From Dermanyssus gallinae (Eukaryota; Arthropoda; Arachnida; Mesostigmata; Dermanyssidae): a DNA stretch of 64,000 nt. Of the stretch, positions 45,300 to 56,279 are shown piece after piece; position 1 is the stretch's first letter; each line of letters opens with the position of its first letter. The stretch is from positions 149,501 to 213,500 of the forward strand of contig QVRM01003920.1 in NCBI GenBank assembly GCA_003439945.1, written 5' to 3'. Under the pieces are notes generated by a model that did not search any database, was not told the DNA's origin, and saw nothing but the letters and a program-made list of their open reading frames with translations. The translations under genes were made by a program, and so were the position numbers.

Positions 45300-45790
45300 G
45301 CACTCAATCTCAACATGCCCACTGAAAATTTTTAATTACTTCGCACTTACGGCTCACATTCTGATCAATTTGGCACTAAAGTGATCGTCAAGAATGCGAA
45401 TTTGTCTGAATGTGTTAATTTTGAGCGCTGCGAGTGGTGGTTGTAAGGTTGGGACTTTGATGTATTGAGCGTGAAAGCTAATAAAGAAACTCTACTTTTT
45501 ACGAATTCTCTTTTCCGGCGTTAATTGTTCTTTAGAAGATGCAGATTTTTTTTCACAAACACGAGATTTGCTTTGTTTCTGCACAGAAGGTTTGGTGTTG
45601 CAATTATCTTACAATTGCACATGGTGGGCTCTTATGCCGGGCAACAACACCAGTGTCTCGGATCTTAGCAATATCACTCCCACTCCAAAACAAGACTTTT
45701 CAGAAATTGTTTCATTGAATAGAATATTTACTTTAATGAGCTCTACAATTCCCTAGACTTGCTTTAAATCTTTCTGGAGTACCTTGTATG
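45300..45790 (+). other. Right arm of the divergent inverted duplication, decayed frame
   Basis: The 62-codon frame at 45568-45756 is the counterpart of the left-arm protein. A frameshift after ITPTP moves NIYFNELYNSLD to another frame, and a TAA follows. Inner ends also pair: GCGAAGTAATTTGAGTCGAGATTGAATGCAT (45220-45250) is complementary to 45315-45352. The outer end is an (AT)n tract, as in the left arm. Confidence 0.5.
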
Positions 45791-45809
45791 CATATATATA
45801 TATATATAT
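45791..45809. repeat. (AT)n microsatellite
   Basis: About 9 AT units separating the inverted duplication from the RLE-like remnant. Confidence 0.9.
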
Positions 45810-45811
45810 TC

Positions 45812-46556
45812 CCCGAAATTCAACTACACATTGCGCACCTCACCGACAAGCCAATGTCCCGACGCCCTGCAAGCGTATGACGACTCTACGAGAGACATGC
45901 GGAGTGAAGTCCTTAACATCGATTTCACGGACGATACGTGGCGAAGAGCAAGCCTCCCCATAAGAGAAGGTGGACTGGGTGTTCGATTAGCAGTAGAATT
46001 GGCACCCATATGTTACGCAGCGTCTGTGCTAGAATTCAGCCCGCTGGCAGAAGCGCTAGTCGACCCGAGTGCTCACCACCGGCTGCACATAGCTAAGCAG
46101 GAGGCAGAGTCGCTTGTCAAGCTGAAGTTGGATCCAGGTTCTTGGGAGAAACGTGTAACGCAGAGAGTGCTTGATAACTACAGATGTAAAGTTATAGCCC
46201 GTGAGATCACCGAAAGCCTTGAGTCTTCTACGCAGAAGGCAGTCTTCTTGGCCGCACGAGACACCTTCAGCGGTGGATTCCTTAAGTCTCTCCCGTCGCC
46301 ACAGCCAGTAGAGAAGAATGGCCTTCACCCGTTGAGCTGCATCAAGAGCCAAGGTCGGGCTCCCAGGCACACAGAAATAAATGCAGTGATTCAAAGAGCT
46401 CTCCGGAGGGCGGGAATACCTAGCATGCTGGAACCCAGACTAGGACTTCATGACGATAAAAGGCCCGACGGTGTCACTATTCCGCCGTGGAAAAAAGGCA
46501 AATGCCTGGTTTGGGATGCGACAGTCTCCTGCACAGCCGCACCGTTTTATGTGAAT
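45812..46556 (+). pseudogene. RLE-type non-LTR retrotransposon remnant, C-terminal part
   Basis: The open frame 45831-46601 covers the pre-RLE region (WRRASLPIREGGLGVRLAVE, then FLAARDTFSGGFLKSLPS) and the endonuclease-like domain: HPLSC, RAPRH, LEPRLGL, KRPDGVTIPPW and KCLVWDATV. The RPD...D spacing equals that of the 23.3 kb copy. The segment holding the first two Cys of the cluster is deleted (PSPQPVEKNGLHPLSC), and the element stops right after WDATVSCTA against an (AT)n tract (46559-46575). Both ends coincide with AT tracts. The copy is dead, but its frame is otherwise intact, so it is fairly young. The TTG start at 45831 is not meaningful. Confidence 0.72.
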
Positions 46557-46558
46557 AT

Positions 46559-46575
46559 AAATATATATATATATA
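46559..46575. repeat. (AT)n microsatellite
   Basis: Short AT tract that ends the retroelement remnant on its right side. Confidence 0.9.
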
Positions 46576-48131
46576 GCAACCTTATATCGTCTATAGATGA
46601 TTAGTGGCATTACCCTTTGTTTCGATTGAAAATAAACCTCAGCCGTGAGAAAAACATGGCACCGTGAGCCTCCTTAGACTTTAATATCGACAGTATGGTG
46701 CGCCGGTTCTTATCACAAGCATGGACAGGATTGTAGCTACTACTCACACAGCATATGCTCTCTGTGAGTAGAACGCACCACACAATAAAACGGATGGGGC
46801 GGTATGATCTGATAATGCCTTGGCAGGGCGCACTCTCGCCCATCGCGTCAATTAGTAAACTACGCTATAGATACGATGTAACCGCTTAACTGCTAAACGC
46901 TTGTCCTTCAACTCTGGGGTTTCGCTAACCCAACGATATGGACATTCACAAACTTGCAAAACTCGTCGACAGAATGTCCAGCTTAGTCTAGTAGGATAAG
47001 AATATCCAGCAAGCAACCTACCGACAGATCAGGTGGAGAAGTATCTCTGGCGACACGGGTTACTTAAGAATATACGTGAGATGCAAAATTAATGTTGGTT
47101 CAATAGACAGAACGGAAGAAGTTGCGTTCGCGGGGTCATGATGCGCTGCAATACTGTTCGCAAGTTCATAATATGTTGCAAGATGTATGGGTTGCTGTAA
47201 AAATGTACAGTCGAAATCATCTGCTAAAAGCATTATTTTTTAAGGAACCAACCGTAATCCATTAAGAACGAGATTTTTTTTTATTGATATATACCTCATT
47301 ATTATACATACACATAGTACAATAGGATACGTAGTCAGAAGCAGAAAAGGAGAAGAGACAACTTCCTCGTGTCTGCAAGGTCGTCATCACTAATTACTAA
47401 TTTAAAAAATAAATATAGTACAAACATTTTGCCAATAATCATGGAAAATCCTACTTAGATATGATCTAATATAACGTTTGAGTGATTTTCCGGAATGAGA
47501 GCGATAAATGAAATCAAAGGTACCTAATCAATTATTGACGTTGCTAGAAGGGTGTTGTGACGACTAAGTTTATCACTAGTAGCATTCCTTGTAATATAGA
47601 CGTTATATGATTTTTTTATTATTATATTCCACGTGTCAGTATATATTACAGTAAAGCAAATATGCCATACAAATCCAAAGTACCTATTTATTTTGCCAAA
47701 TAGCTATAGTAGTATTTATATATGCCAAACTAAAAATGTGTTTTAAATATTATTGTAATTGCAATTAGAGGCAATGAAACATTTAAAGATACCTCTATAA
47801 AGCAGGATAACATATTTAAATTGTAAGTAAATGTGAGAATTGTAGATTACTCTATGAACTTAGCTAAAGCGATACTTCTCAGCCTGTACAGTAAACTGCA
47901 TGCCCTGCAACACAATTTCCACAAAGGGCCTTCAACATGTAAATTCCACTTAGGATTCTGTTGAAATATCACACATAGTTACTTATAGCTTAAATTATAC
48001 CCAATATTAGTTCAATTGCCAGTGGAATTACTTCTGTCGAGGCAAATAAGTGAGGGTAATAATGACTATCACTAGACAGGTTGGGGCGTATATCTAACAA
48101 AATATTCGCTGCAACATTTGGCATAACTTGA
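46576..48131. other. AT-rich DNA, no recognised gene
   Basis: A weak hairpin near 46740-46772 (CTACTCACACAG / CTGTGAGTAG). Otherwise nothing seen. Confidence 0.45.
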
Positions 48132-48434
48132 TTAAGATTGACTTTGATTATTAATGTCTTCAAGCGTAAGGTAATTTATACGAAGACAGAAGTTTATACT
48201 TGAATTAATTTCCGTTAAGTTTGGCCTTGAAGACCTTATGAGAGCCATGAGAAACCAGCACGCATGTGTCATCAGCAAGCTAAATTCTTCAAGTTGGACC
48301 GAGTCCGTAGATCTTTGTGGCACCCAATTATTTATTTTCTGAGTTTTACTGAAATAGTCATTAAGTTTAACCAGTTGAACTTTTTTTTCAATTAGTAAGG
48401 TTACATTTAAAAACGTCATAGGTTCGATGCCCAA
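48132..48434 (-). pseudogene. Possible reverse transcriptase remnant around motif B
   Basis: The 100-codon minus frame reads KVQLVKLNDYFSKTQKINNW with VPQRS at residues 38-42, which resembles the (R/K)xQxV...S...xxGVPQGS stretch of CR1/Jockey RTs, with Gly-to-Trp and Gly-to-Arg changes. It then jumps to LLMTHACWFLMALIRS and LTEINSSINFCLRINYLTL, resembling the post-YADD helices (LxxxInxxlxxixxWlxxNxLxlN). The ~20 residues containing YADD appear lost. Similarity is weak and patterned, so another origin is possible. Confidence 0.45.
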
Positions 48435-49303
48435 AGCCTAGACGTAGTAACTTATTAATTAGCCGATTCACAATATCAAACTATTATTTTAAATCAAGAA
48501 ATATTACAGCTGAATGGTGTTTTTCTCAATGTATGAACGCTCACTAACTTTTGCTATAGCCCCTTCGAAAATAATATATTATTTTTCTCGCTCGGTACGA
48601 CCTTGATTTGAAGTGCTCAGTTCAGTTTGCCATATTTTCGGCACTACAAAAGTTTGTGTGAATCCAGGCCAAGCATCGCTACTGTCAAGAGCGACATACC
48701 GAAGGAAAATGAATACTTCAAGTATCAAAGTGTGCTGGGTGTGTTTACAAAACATACTTATAACTTTAATATACCTTCGATACGCTGTAAGAATACTCGA
48801 ACCTTCTGCTTTCCTTTGGCTTTCTTTTTCTCTCTGAGTCTGGTTTAACGCTGACTAACTGCTTCTAAGAATCTAGTATGTTGACGGTGTTTTCTAGTAT
48901 CACGTTGTCCATCTATGCTTCAATGCATATGACACTTGTATTTTTGCCTGCGATGCGCGCGAGTACGCGGTTACTTTGTACCTCTCCGTATAGGTAGACC
49001 ATTAACCACGCTACAACTATTATAGGCGCTAGCGTTTCGCGTTCTGGCACTCCGTGCCAAACAGCGTCTTCAGAGCATATCAGCAACCTTCAGTGTTTAC
49101 AGACCGTCTGCGGATTTGAGATGGTTTCCAGGCAGTGTGTGCGATATGCCGATTAGTCACAAGCAGGAACTGTTATCATCGTAATAGTAAGCAGGACCTG
49201 TTATCATCGTAATAGTAATGATGCATAGCCCACCCGATCAAACACATCTCATAATACTGTCAACAACCTGCCTATATCGTTACACGTGCAAGCAAATACA
49301 TTT
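48435..49303. other. No recognised gene
   Basis: A short local duplication (AGCAGGAACTGTTATCATCGTAATAGTA / AGCAGGACCTGTTATCATCGTAATAGTA, 49162-49218). Otherwise nothing. Confidence 0.45.
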
Positions 49304-49642
49304 CTATATAAACCACCCAATTGAGTTATTACAATTATGTTTATCCCACTTGCGGCGAGTTAAAACAATTCTGTTTACCCCTGCCCGAGTACTGTGCATT
49401 ACACACACGGTACTTGGCGTTTCTCTGCAGGTAGAACCGCCACGTGCGCAGCTCGTGCTTCTTGTGAAAAGCGGCGTTTTAACACACCAAGAGTTTAAAT
49501 TATGTACTACTACCTCTGTATATGCGTGCCGACTGCCGCATGCAGGACTAAACCAAATATGCATAGCACTGAATTCGGCGAAAGCCTTAATCGTTACCCG
49601 TCTGGCCTGTTCAACTTTAGCTTCCCACTCAAAGTAGAACAT
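49304..49642 (-). pseudogene. Non-LTR ORF2 C-terminal remnant
   Basis: The minus frame begins YFEWEAKVEQARR and continues HIWFSPACGSRHAYTEVVVHNL. It aligns with the 57953-58516 copy (LEWENNVEQARREA, HLWSGLACDNRHVFTRYIVHGL). This is the conserved segment after the RT thumb (T..W.S.AC..RHVxTRxxVHGF). No frame-intact domain remains beyond it. It is oriented as the 57.95 kb copy. Confidence 0.65.
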
Positions 49643-49798
49643 TCTTAGTGTACGTACGCAATAGCTTCAACCTTAGTGGCACCATTTCAATAGCTGATAT
49701 ACAGCCTCGCATGAGCCACACAAAGCAACTTCCCAAATTATATGCGCCACACAAAGCAACTTCCCAAATAAATGTGGCAGCATGACCGCTAACTTTCA

Positions 49799-49938
49799 AC
49801 GGTATGACTTATCATCTATTCTCAATGAGCACAGCTGAAAGAAAATTCAATCAACAGCGTGAATTGAACCAGCAACATCTCGGTAGGTGACAACCACGAC
49901 TTGCGCTCTGGACCCCCTAGACTACGCCACCACCGTTA
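49799..49938 (-). mobile_element. tRNA-derived SINE-like repeat (family 2), copy 1
   Basis: On the minus strand GGTGGCGTAGTCTAGGGGG resembles a tRNA A-box region, and GGTTCAATTCA, about 50 nt later, a B box. The following body (GATTGAATTTTCTTTCAGCT, GTGCTCATTGAGAATAGATG) is shared with 63297-63423. The tail is not clear. Confidence 0.6.
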
Positions 49939-50280
49939 CCCCCCCCCATATACCAACCCCGGAACAATCTCAAGCATAAAGAGCATCACTGCTGAGAAAA
50001 TGGGCAGTTTTTGGACATTTACCCGCCAAAAAAGACCGTACCGTTTTGTTTATATGCGCTACGATTATCATTTCCATGTAGTGAACCCTAAAGCCAGTGT
50101 ACGGAAAAGAGTTAAGAAACTTCAACGGTTGACCTCAGCAACGTATAAGGTTTCTGGCGTCCAAATTTCATCACATTGGTCCTCCTGGTGTTTGCCTCAA
50201 ATCTCTTCGAGACAAGGAATGCCTCTCTGATAGAGAGACCTTGCTATTACACTTAAAGGAGAGCCATGAACACCCGCTTG
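49939..50280. other. No recognised gene
   Basis: A 109-codon plus frame (49901-50230) overlaps the SINE head and has no domain. Confidence 0.4.
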
Positions 50281-50517
50281 TTAGAATGATTTAAACAGCA
50301 AAATACGAGGGGCTTTGTCAAAGGCCTTGACGCAGCCAATAAAGACTGCACGGATGACCTCTAAATTGTGCCACAGTGTGCTCAATTTCTGACTAGAGAA
50401 CGTGGATTGCACCACGGATTTCTTGACGTCTCCTAAAGCCGAATTTCCCCATAGGAATGACCTCAATTCGCTATGATGTTCTCTCTCCGCTAAATAAGCA
50501 ACTAGCCGAAACGCCAC
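50281..50517 (-). pseudogene. Reverse transcriptase fragment around motif A
   Basis: The minus frame ends LEVIRAVFIGCVKAFDKAPR then ILLFKSF (residues 53-78). This is the non-LTR RT motif A region (AVFxDxxKAFDxxPRxxLL), with the catalytic Asp after Phe-Ile replaced by Gly61. Residues 39-52 fit the helix before motif A. Nothing of motifs B or C follows before a stop, so it is a dead fragment. Confidence 0.7.
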
Positions 50518-52800
50518 TTTATTGTGCGTGCTAACTTTAAGTGAGCATTAGAAGAACAACAACAGCAACAACAACAACAACAACACCAACAACACGAACA
50601 CCAGCAACAACACCAACAACAACAACCGAAGCCCGCACTCGACACATACCTCAACATTAAGGCTGCTGCTTTGCTTTTCAACACTGTTCCCCTCCTTCTC
50701 TGTTACCCTTCTTTCATTCTCGCTCTCATCCTACGGCTTTTCCTCCAAGTCTGATAACTTCCACTGTTGAGTGGGGGGGGGGGTCACGTGCCCACAATGG
50801 GCACACCCTGTTAATAAGGAGCCACATTATCGCCCTGCGTTCGTTTTCTGGCACGTCTCCTTCGTCCTTCTCCTAGACATCTTCTATTTGTCTCGTGTTT
50901 TTGTTTTGCTTTGCTCATCTGGTTGTTTCTCCACTTGGCATCTGTGTTTATCCGGCCTTTCTCCTTTGTGCGTGTACGCCTTAACGTAGATACGAAAGCA
51001 CGCATGTGTACGTGTATGCGACCAAATCTGTCCCGTCTGTCCAGGTGATTGTCAGGGTAGCTTAGCGGGCTTAGCTTCGGGCATAGCAGGCGAGCTCATC
51101 GACCCTACTGTGCTCAACTTGTCTGCACGTGCACATAGATAACAATAGCATAGTAGTGCGGCCTTTTAGCTGCTCAAAATTTAAAGAAAACAACAACACC
51201 AACACTATCAACAACAACAATAACAAGTTATTGCACCATCATCACCATCCTCCGTAAACGTAGGCAATTGCGCTAGGACAGCGCAGTCGGTATTGGCAGT
51301 GGCGCCAGGACTGCTTTTCCCATTTTGCAGTGTCGTGTCCTTCCGTGTCTTGTGTACCGGCTCTCATGATCGTCATCGTAATCGTGGGGGGGGGGGGGCG
51401 TCGGCAGGACAATCGCAAATATATAATGAAAATACATATATACTCGCATTTTTGTCCTTGTCAAAGCAATATGTATACTAAAGGCAACTATTTTCGGACA
51501 ACGCTTTGCCTTCCTTTCCCTGTCGATTGACAAGCATGGTTAATTAAGATGTTTTTCTTGGTTAATTTATGTTGCAATAGTAATCACAATATGATTTGTG
51601 TTGTTGTTGTTGCTGCTGCTGCTGTTGTTGTTGTTTTTGGTGTTGTTGTTGTTTTTAGTGTTGTTGATGTTTTTGGTGTTGTTGTTGTCGTTCGTTGTTG
51701 CTGTTGTTGTTGCTGTTCTCGTTGTTGTTGTTGTTGTTGTAGTCGTCGTCGTCGTCGTTATTGTTGTTGTTGTTGTTCTCGTTGTTGTTGTCGTTATATA
51801 TTGCAATTCGTACGTATGCGTATGACAAATACACGCGCACATGTCCGGGGGCCGCCTGTTGTCGGCGGCTGGCTGAAAATATGGCATCTTGACGTTGACT
51901 GGCGCGTTCTGAGCCTTCAGTTGAGCGGCGGCCGGTGTTGCGCTTTTTACGCAAGTTGCGCAAGTTGCACAGTTTTGTTTTGCGTTTCGACGACCATGTC
52001 ACGATGCAGGACAAACCCTATTTGCTCGCCCCTAAGGCAGCCTCATCCAAGTTGCTTGCTTGCAGCACGTAAGCTAACGGCCCGCCGCCCGCGACATTGC
52101 TAGACACTAGACGAGGGCCGGCCGAATGACGGCAGATGTCGTCATCGACGAAATTGTCGCCGACAACTTGCGATACAGCAATCTTAGCCATCACAGCTAA
52201 CCGCAACAGCCTGCAGCAGCAGCAGCGGTGGCCGCAATCATGAAAAGAAATGCAACAACAATAACAGCAGTTCGAGCTTCCTTGAGCAGCCAGAATTCCA
52301 AAAATCACTGTCGCAACGATCTACCCTCTAAACGAGCGTCCAGAAAAGCAGCTATTCAAATAGACAGCTACGTACACATACGCATTCGTGCACCGAGCAG
52401 ACGCAGACCCCTCGGAGCGCGCAAAAACACATACTGGGAAAATGTCCGTGCAGCAATTGGACAACAGTAGAGAGCTGGAAATTATACGTATTGCTTTGTT
52501 CAAAGGGCAGCACAAGTTTTATATCTCATGGCGTCAGATTTGTTTTTTTTTCTCGGACTACATGAAAGAACCCACACTCGGTCACTACGCAGAATAAGCG
52601 TTCAGATGCATGTGTGGGCCGGTAGAACGGTGAAGCTCAAACCCACTACAAGTCAGTCATTTATGCTTGTTTCTCAATTCGACTGGGAACTGCGTGAGTA
52701 TCGCTTCAAACAGTGAGGTGGAAACATAGAGTGTTCGCCGCCGTTTTCTCACCAGAAACATGTGCACGAACGCCTGCAATGCGGGAATAAGTAAGACACT
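50518..52800. other. CAA/GTT-rich simple-sequence region, no recognised gene
   Basis: CAA tract at 50554-50625, G run at 50773-50784, G run at 51386-51398, and a GTT/GTC tract at 51600-51800. The long plus frame 51549-52103 is mostly tract-encoded. 51880-52470 is moderately GC-rich, with a GCAGCAGCAGC tract at 52214-52226. Confidence 0.4.
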
Positions 52801-53468
52801 ACGTTACATCTTTTTACATACATTTTTTTAAATAGCTTGCTGTGAACTATTAGTGTTGTTGTTCTAGCTAAAAGCGACAACGGCAAAAAAATAGTAACGC
52901 CCAAGCCTCCCGTTTCCTACGTGCTGTATTCCTCCGTTCGCCAGTTAATTATTCGCTGACGCTCCTTGTTCTTCAGCATTCAGATCTCACGAAAACGTTA
53001 CAGCTAGGAGCACTGTTGCTCTAGTGCTGACTGTCTCATACATCAAAGTCATTCAAGCGGCTCTGACCATTTGAGCTCTGCGTAGACATCTCTTTAGCGG
53101 CCATAGTAGGAATATCTTTGGGCTATTTGGCAGCTTCGTGTTAAGCAGTCGACTACTCTATGGACAAACTATAGCGTTTTAGATGCCGTAGATGTTAGAC
53201 ATTGGGGGCTTTGTCTAAGCAGGTAGAAGTCCGTCAAGTATTCTGGTCGAGATATCGCTACCGTACATACGGCGTTGGAATCTATGTACGGGCGACCTGA
53301 GACACTCCAAAAAAAAATCTATAAATTTCTATAAACTCAGCTCCTGGACATGTCCCTGTGTGGGAGAACCCGAATTATCTTGAATTCTCGTTGTGGTATA
53401 GAGCAATTATTTGCTGGAGTCATATCGGCGTGCCCGCGCCATACGACAGCGCGTCTGTAGAGATGTCC
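52801..53468. other. No recognised gene
   Basis: Nothing diagnostic on either strand. Confidence 0.4.
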
Positions 53469-53598
53469 TTCTATAGTCGCACGTCAACATTCCATTCCAT
53501 AGTCGCCTGTAGACATTCCGTTCTATAGTCGCCTGTAGACATTCCGTTCTATAGTCGCATGCAGACATTCCGTTCTATAGTCGCCTGTAGACAATCCC
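53469..53598. repeat. 26-bp minisatellite, five exact-length copies
   Basis: The unit TTCTATAGTCGCCTGTAGACATTCCG is repeated five times without indels (53469, 53495, 53521, 53547, 53573), with 1-5 substitutions per copy. Confidence 0.95.
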
Positions 53599-54360
53599 GG
53601 CCATGGTTGGATTTTTTGGTGCTTGGACGAGCAACGGTTTTGAGGTGGTCAGTCTGATTCAAGGAGGGCCCCTGGGTCGAAGTATCCAAAAGCCTCCAGA
53701 GTTCTTCAATTGAGTTCGGTGGGCTCTCTGGCCCAATCAGCTTTTTGGCGACTCCTGAAGCTTAGCGGACTCCCTGGCGCCAGATAGGCGAGCGAGGCAG
53801 AGTAAGCGCATCTGTTAGAATAGAGGTTATACTGTCTAGGTTATATACACAGATATACTACCAGTGTCCAATTTTGGAATATTGGGACATCTACTTAGCG
53901 CGTCGGGTATGTGTGCGGCCACCTTTGTAAAAGGTAAGGGCCCCGGTAGTATCGACAGCTAGGTCCTCCGCCACCGACAGTCCCTAGGCCGCATAGACTC
54001 TGCGGTAAAGCGCAGCGGAACTCTGTATTAGCAACCGACATAAAAATGTCCTGTGATAATGAAAACGGGTGCGTTACAATGTTTAAAAGAGCATAACTGA
54101 CTACGAAGCTGTGAAAATTATCGAACAAAACTATTTGGGCCGCAGTAGCACAGTAAAGGGATTTGCCAACGTATGGCCGTACGACAAGGGTATGTGTTAG
54201 GTTGTGAGGCATACTATGCTGGAACATACGAATAGATTTAGGGTTTTCCCGTGACACTAAATAGAAATTACGTAAAGACAAGTAAGGATTTTGACCTTAA
54301 AGTTAAGGGTTTTGTACTTAGAACAATAGCTATTTCGCGTACACATAGTACAAAGTAGCG
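53599..54360. other. No recognised gene; one 128-codon open frame on the minus strand
   Basis: The frame at 53895-54281 (minus) is long for this AT-containing sequence, but I recognise no domain and its ATG is not supported by anything else. Confidence 0.3.
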
Positions 54361-54381
54361 TATTCGGAGGTGGGATTGCCA

Positions 54382-54478
54382 TGCATAGAGATAGAGGCCC
54401 CGTGCAAAGAGGTGGAGATCCTGTGCATAGATCCACAGGCCCTTTGCATAGGGGTCTCGGGGGTATTGTGCATCGAGA
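54382..54478. repeat. 21-bp degenerate tandem repeat
   Basis: TGCA-led units start at 54382, 54403, 54424, 54445 and 54469 (spacings 21, 21, 21, 24). All spacings are multiples of three, and in the minus frame they give 7-8-residue repeats with MH/MQ/LH at the start of each unit. Confidence 0.75.
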
Positions 54479-54720
54479 TGAGTAACAATTTCAATATTCG
54501 TTGTCTAGCGACATTTTGTCGCATATTTTTTAAGAGTGGCAATTTTGGGATGTGTACTCACGCATAAGCAATTCAAGTAGGTTGAGCTTTCAAACATCAT
54601 ATTATTTTCTTTTAGTTTTCTTTTTTAGAAAATGTTGATTTTTTTTGCTTAACAGGAAATGAAATACATCAATTTATAACTATTGTAAGCCCGGTTATAT
54701 TTTCAAGATGTTTGTTTGTC

Positions 54721-54772
54721 TAAGCGGCAGCATCTCCACCATCAGACTGTGCGGTGGAGATGTTGCGGCTTA
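54721..54772. repeat. Pre-miRNA-like hairpin, 20-bp stem
   Basis: TAAGCGGCAGCATCTCCACC (54721-54740) pairs with GGTGGAGATGTTGCGGCTTA (54753-54772) with one mismatch and one G-U, around a 12-nt loop. Pairing stops beyond the 20 bp, so it is short for a canonical animal pre-miRNA. Confidence 0.75.
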
Positions 54773-54844
54773 GGCTGCATATGCCTGTGACGGAGCCACT
54801 TAGTCAATTCTTGGAAGAGTGAAGACGCAAAGTCAGCGACGGAG

Positions 54845-54966
54845 GTAAGAACACTCGACATCTTTAAGTCTCCTTGGTTGTGGACCGGGGTGGCCTGCGA
54901 TGACAGACATGTCTATATCAGGTACATCGCACACGGGTTCCATCACCTTGTATGCTCCCGTATAGT
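54845..54966 (+). pseudogene. Non-LTR ORF2 C-terminal remnant
   Basis: The plus frame TLDIFKSPWLWTGVACDDRH then VYIRYIAHGFHHLVCSR matches the conserved W..VACDxRHVxTRxIAHGFHxxxC segment of the tick/mite-like ORF2 family also seen at 57.95 and 57.35 kb. Flanks give no further ORF2, so it is a short isolated piece. Confidence 0.65.
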
Positions 54967-54972
54967 ATAGTT

Positions 54973-56007
54973 TCATGAAGACTATAGTACTCAGTGCATT
55001 TGTCGGTTCTGCTCGCAGCAATGCGCTAAGTACCACTCGGTTGATTGTCCGTCACTGCAACGAAAATATTTGCACTCGTTCACTCAGCGGTAGACCGACA
55101 GGACAACAAATAATTATGTTAATTAATAAAGTGAACCAGCTTGTACATACGCGATTTGAGTGAAATATATATGATTGGCATAGTATGCCTAAACATAAAT
55201 TCGTGTATCTATAGAAGGACAGAAATAAGAATCTTCTAAATATAAAGCGACCCCGAAACCGCATATACATTGACGGGGACCGGGAGCTGTTGAAGCAGTC
55301 CGTTTTGTATGTCCAGCTGTAACTAGCAACCTCCGGCATCTACGTACTTTGACACATGTCATCAGCACAGCTCGGAAATTCAATTAAGGCCGGATTAGCA
55401 CGTATCCAGCGCTACGTTTAACACTACTAGAACACAGCATGTGATCGAGCCGTTTATAGAGTTTCAAGACAGTGTAAACGATTATGATGATGGTTCTTAC
55501 TGGATTAATTAATTAAGCGGTAATATTTATCTGCTCCCTTTATGTGAAATTAAAGGCGTTCTAAATAAGTAAAATACTGTCATTATCTTTAGCACGAGCC
55601 TCAGTATAAACAACATCGTACCCTAATGACCCAAAATTGCTGATTAAATATGTAACAGATAATGTTGGCAAAACTTGGTTTGGGCAACAATTAGCAATTA
55701 GCAAGTACTGTCATATTGGAAGAAGTGACACAGGGCTTGACCCTTGCGACTAAGACTTTATAAAGAAACCCATTAGCAATTTGCTGAGCTCACCATCAAG
55801 CTTGCGCATCGCTCCACGCGACGTTCAACATCGCTTGCTTACTGTTATAGCCCCTACATCCTGCACCCTCTGCCATCTCGTCGATAAGGTCGTTAAACTT
55901 CAAATTTCATATAGCTTCTCGTGTTCCCATAGCAGGGGGTCAAAAAGGCAATAAAAAAATAATCGGCTTACGTGCTCTGCCAAGCACTATATCTTGAAGT
56001 TTGAACT

Positions 56008-56008
<1 letters not shown>
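54973..56008. other. No recognised gene
   Basis: Mixed sequence. Nothing seen. Confidence 0.4.

Positions 56009-56059
<51 letters not shown>
56009..56059. repeat. (AT)n microsatellite
   Basis: About 25 AT units with one interruption. Confidence 0.95.
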
Positions 56060-56279
56060 ACAACAATATAGTTATTTTATGAATATAAAGCAAAGATGAA
56101 TAGTTTCATAGCAGCCTACGTCTAACGACCGACACTTTACAAACATATTCTCATGAATAAGCGTCTTCATTTCGTACGAGAACGGACACGTCTTATCTTA
56201 ACTTTGGCATTTCTTAGTAACCATAATATAATTCTGTCTGTAAAAGAAATTGTCAGGAATAGTAGCGGGGAAATTGGAG

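Noticed and set aside
50502..50684. Cysteine-rich 60-codon minus frame
   Set aside because: Read-out of a CAA/TGT tract, not a cysteine-rich peptide gene.
51549..52103. 184-codon plus frame with poly-Val and poly-Cys
   Set aside because: Mostly encoded by the GTT/GCT tracts; the remainder has no domain.
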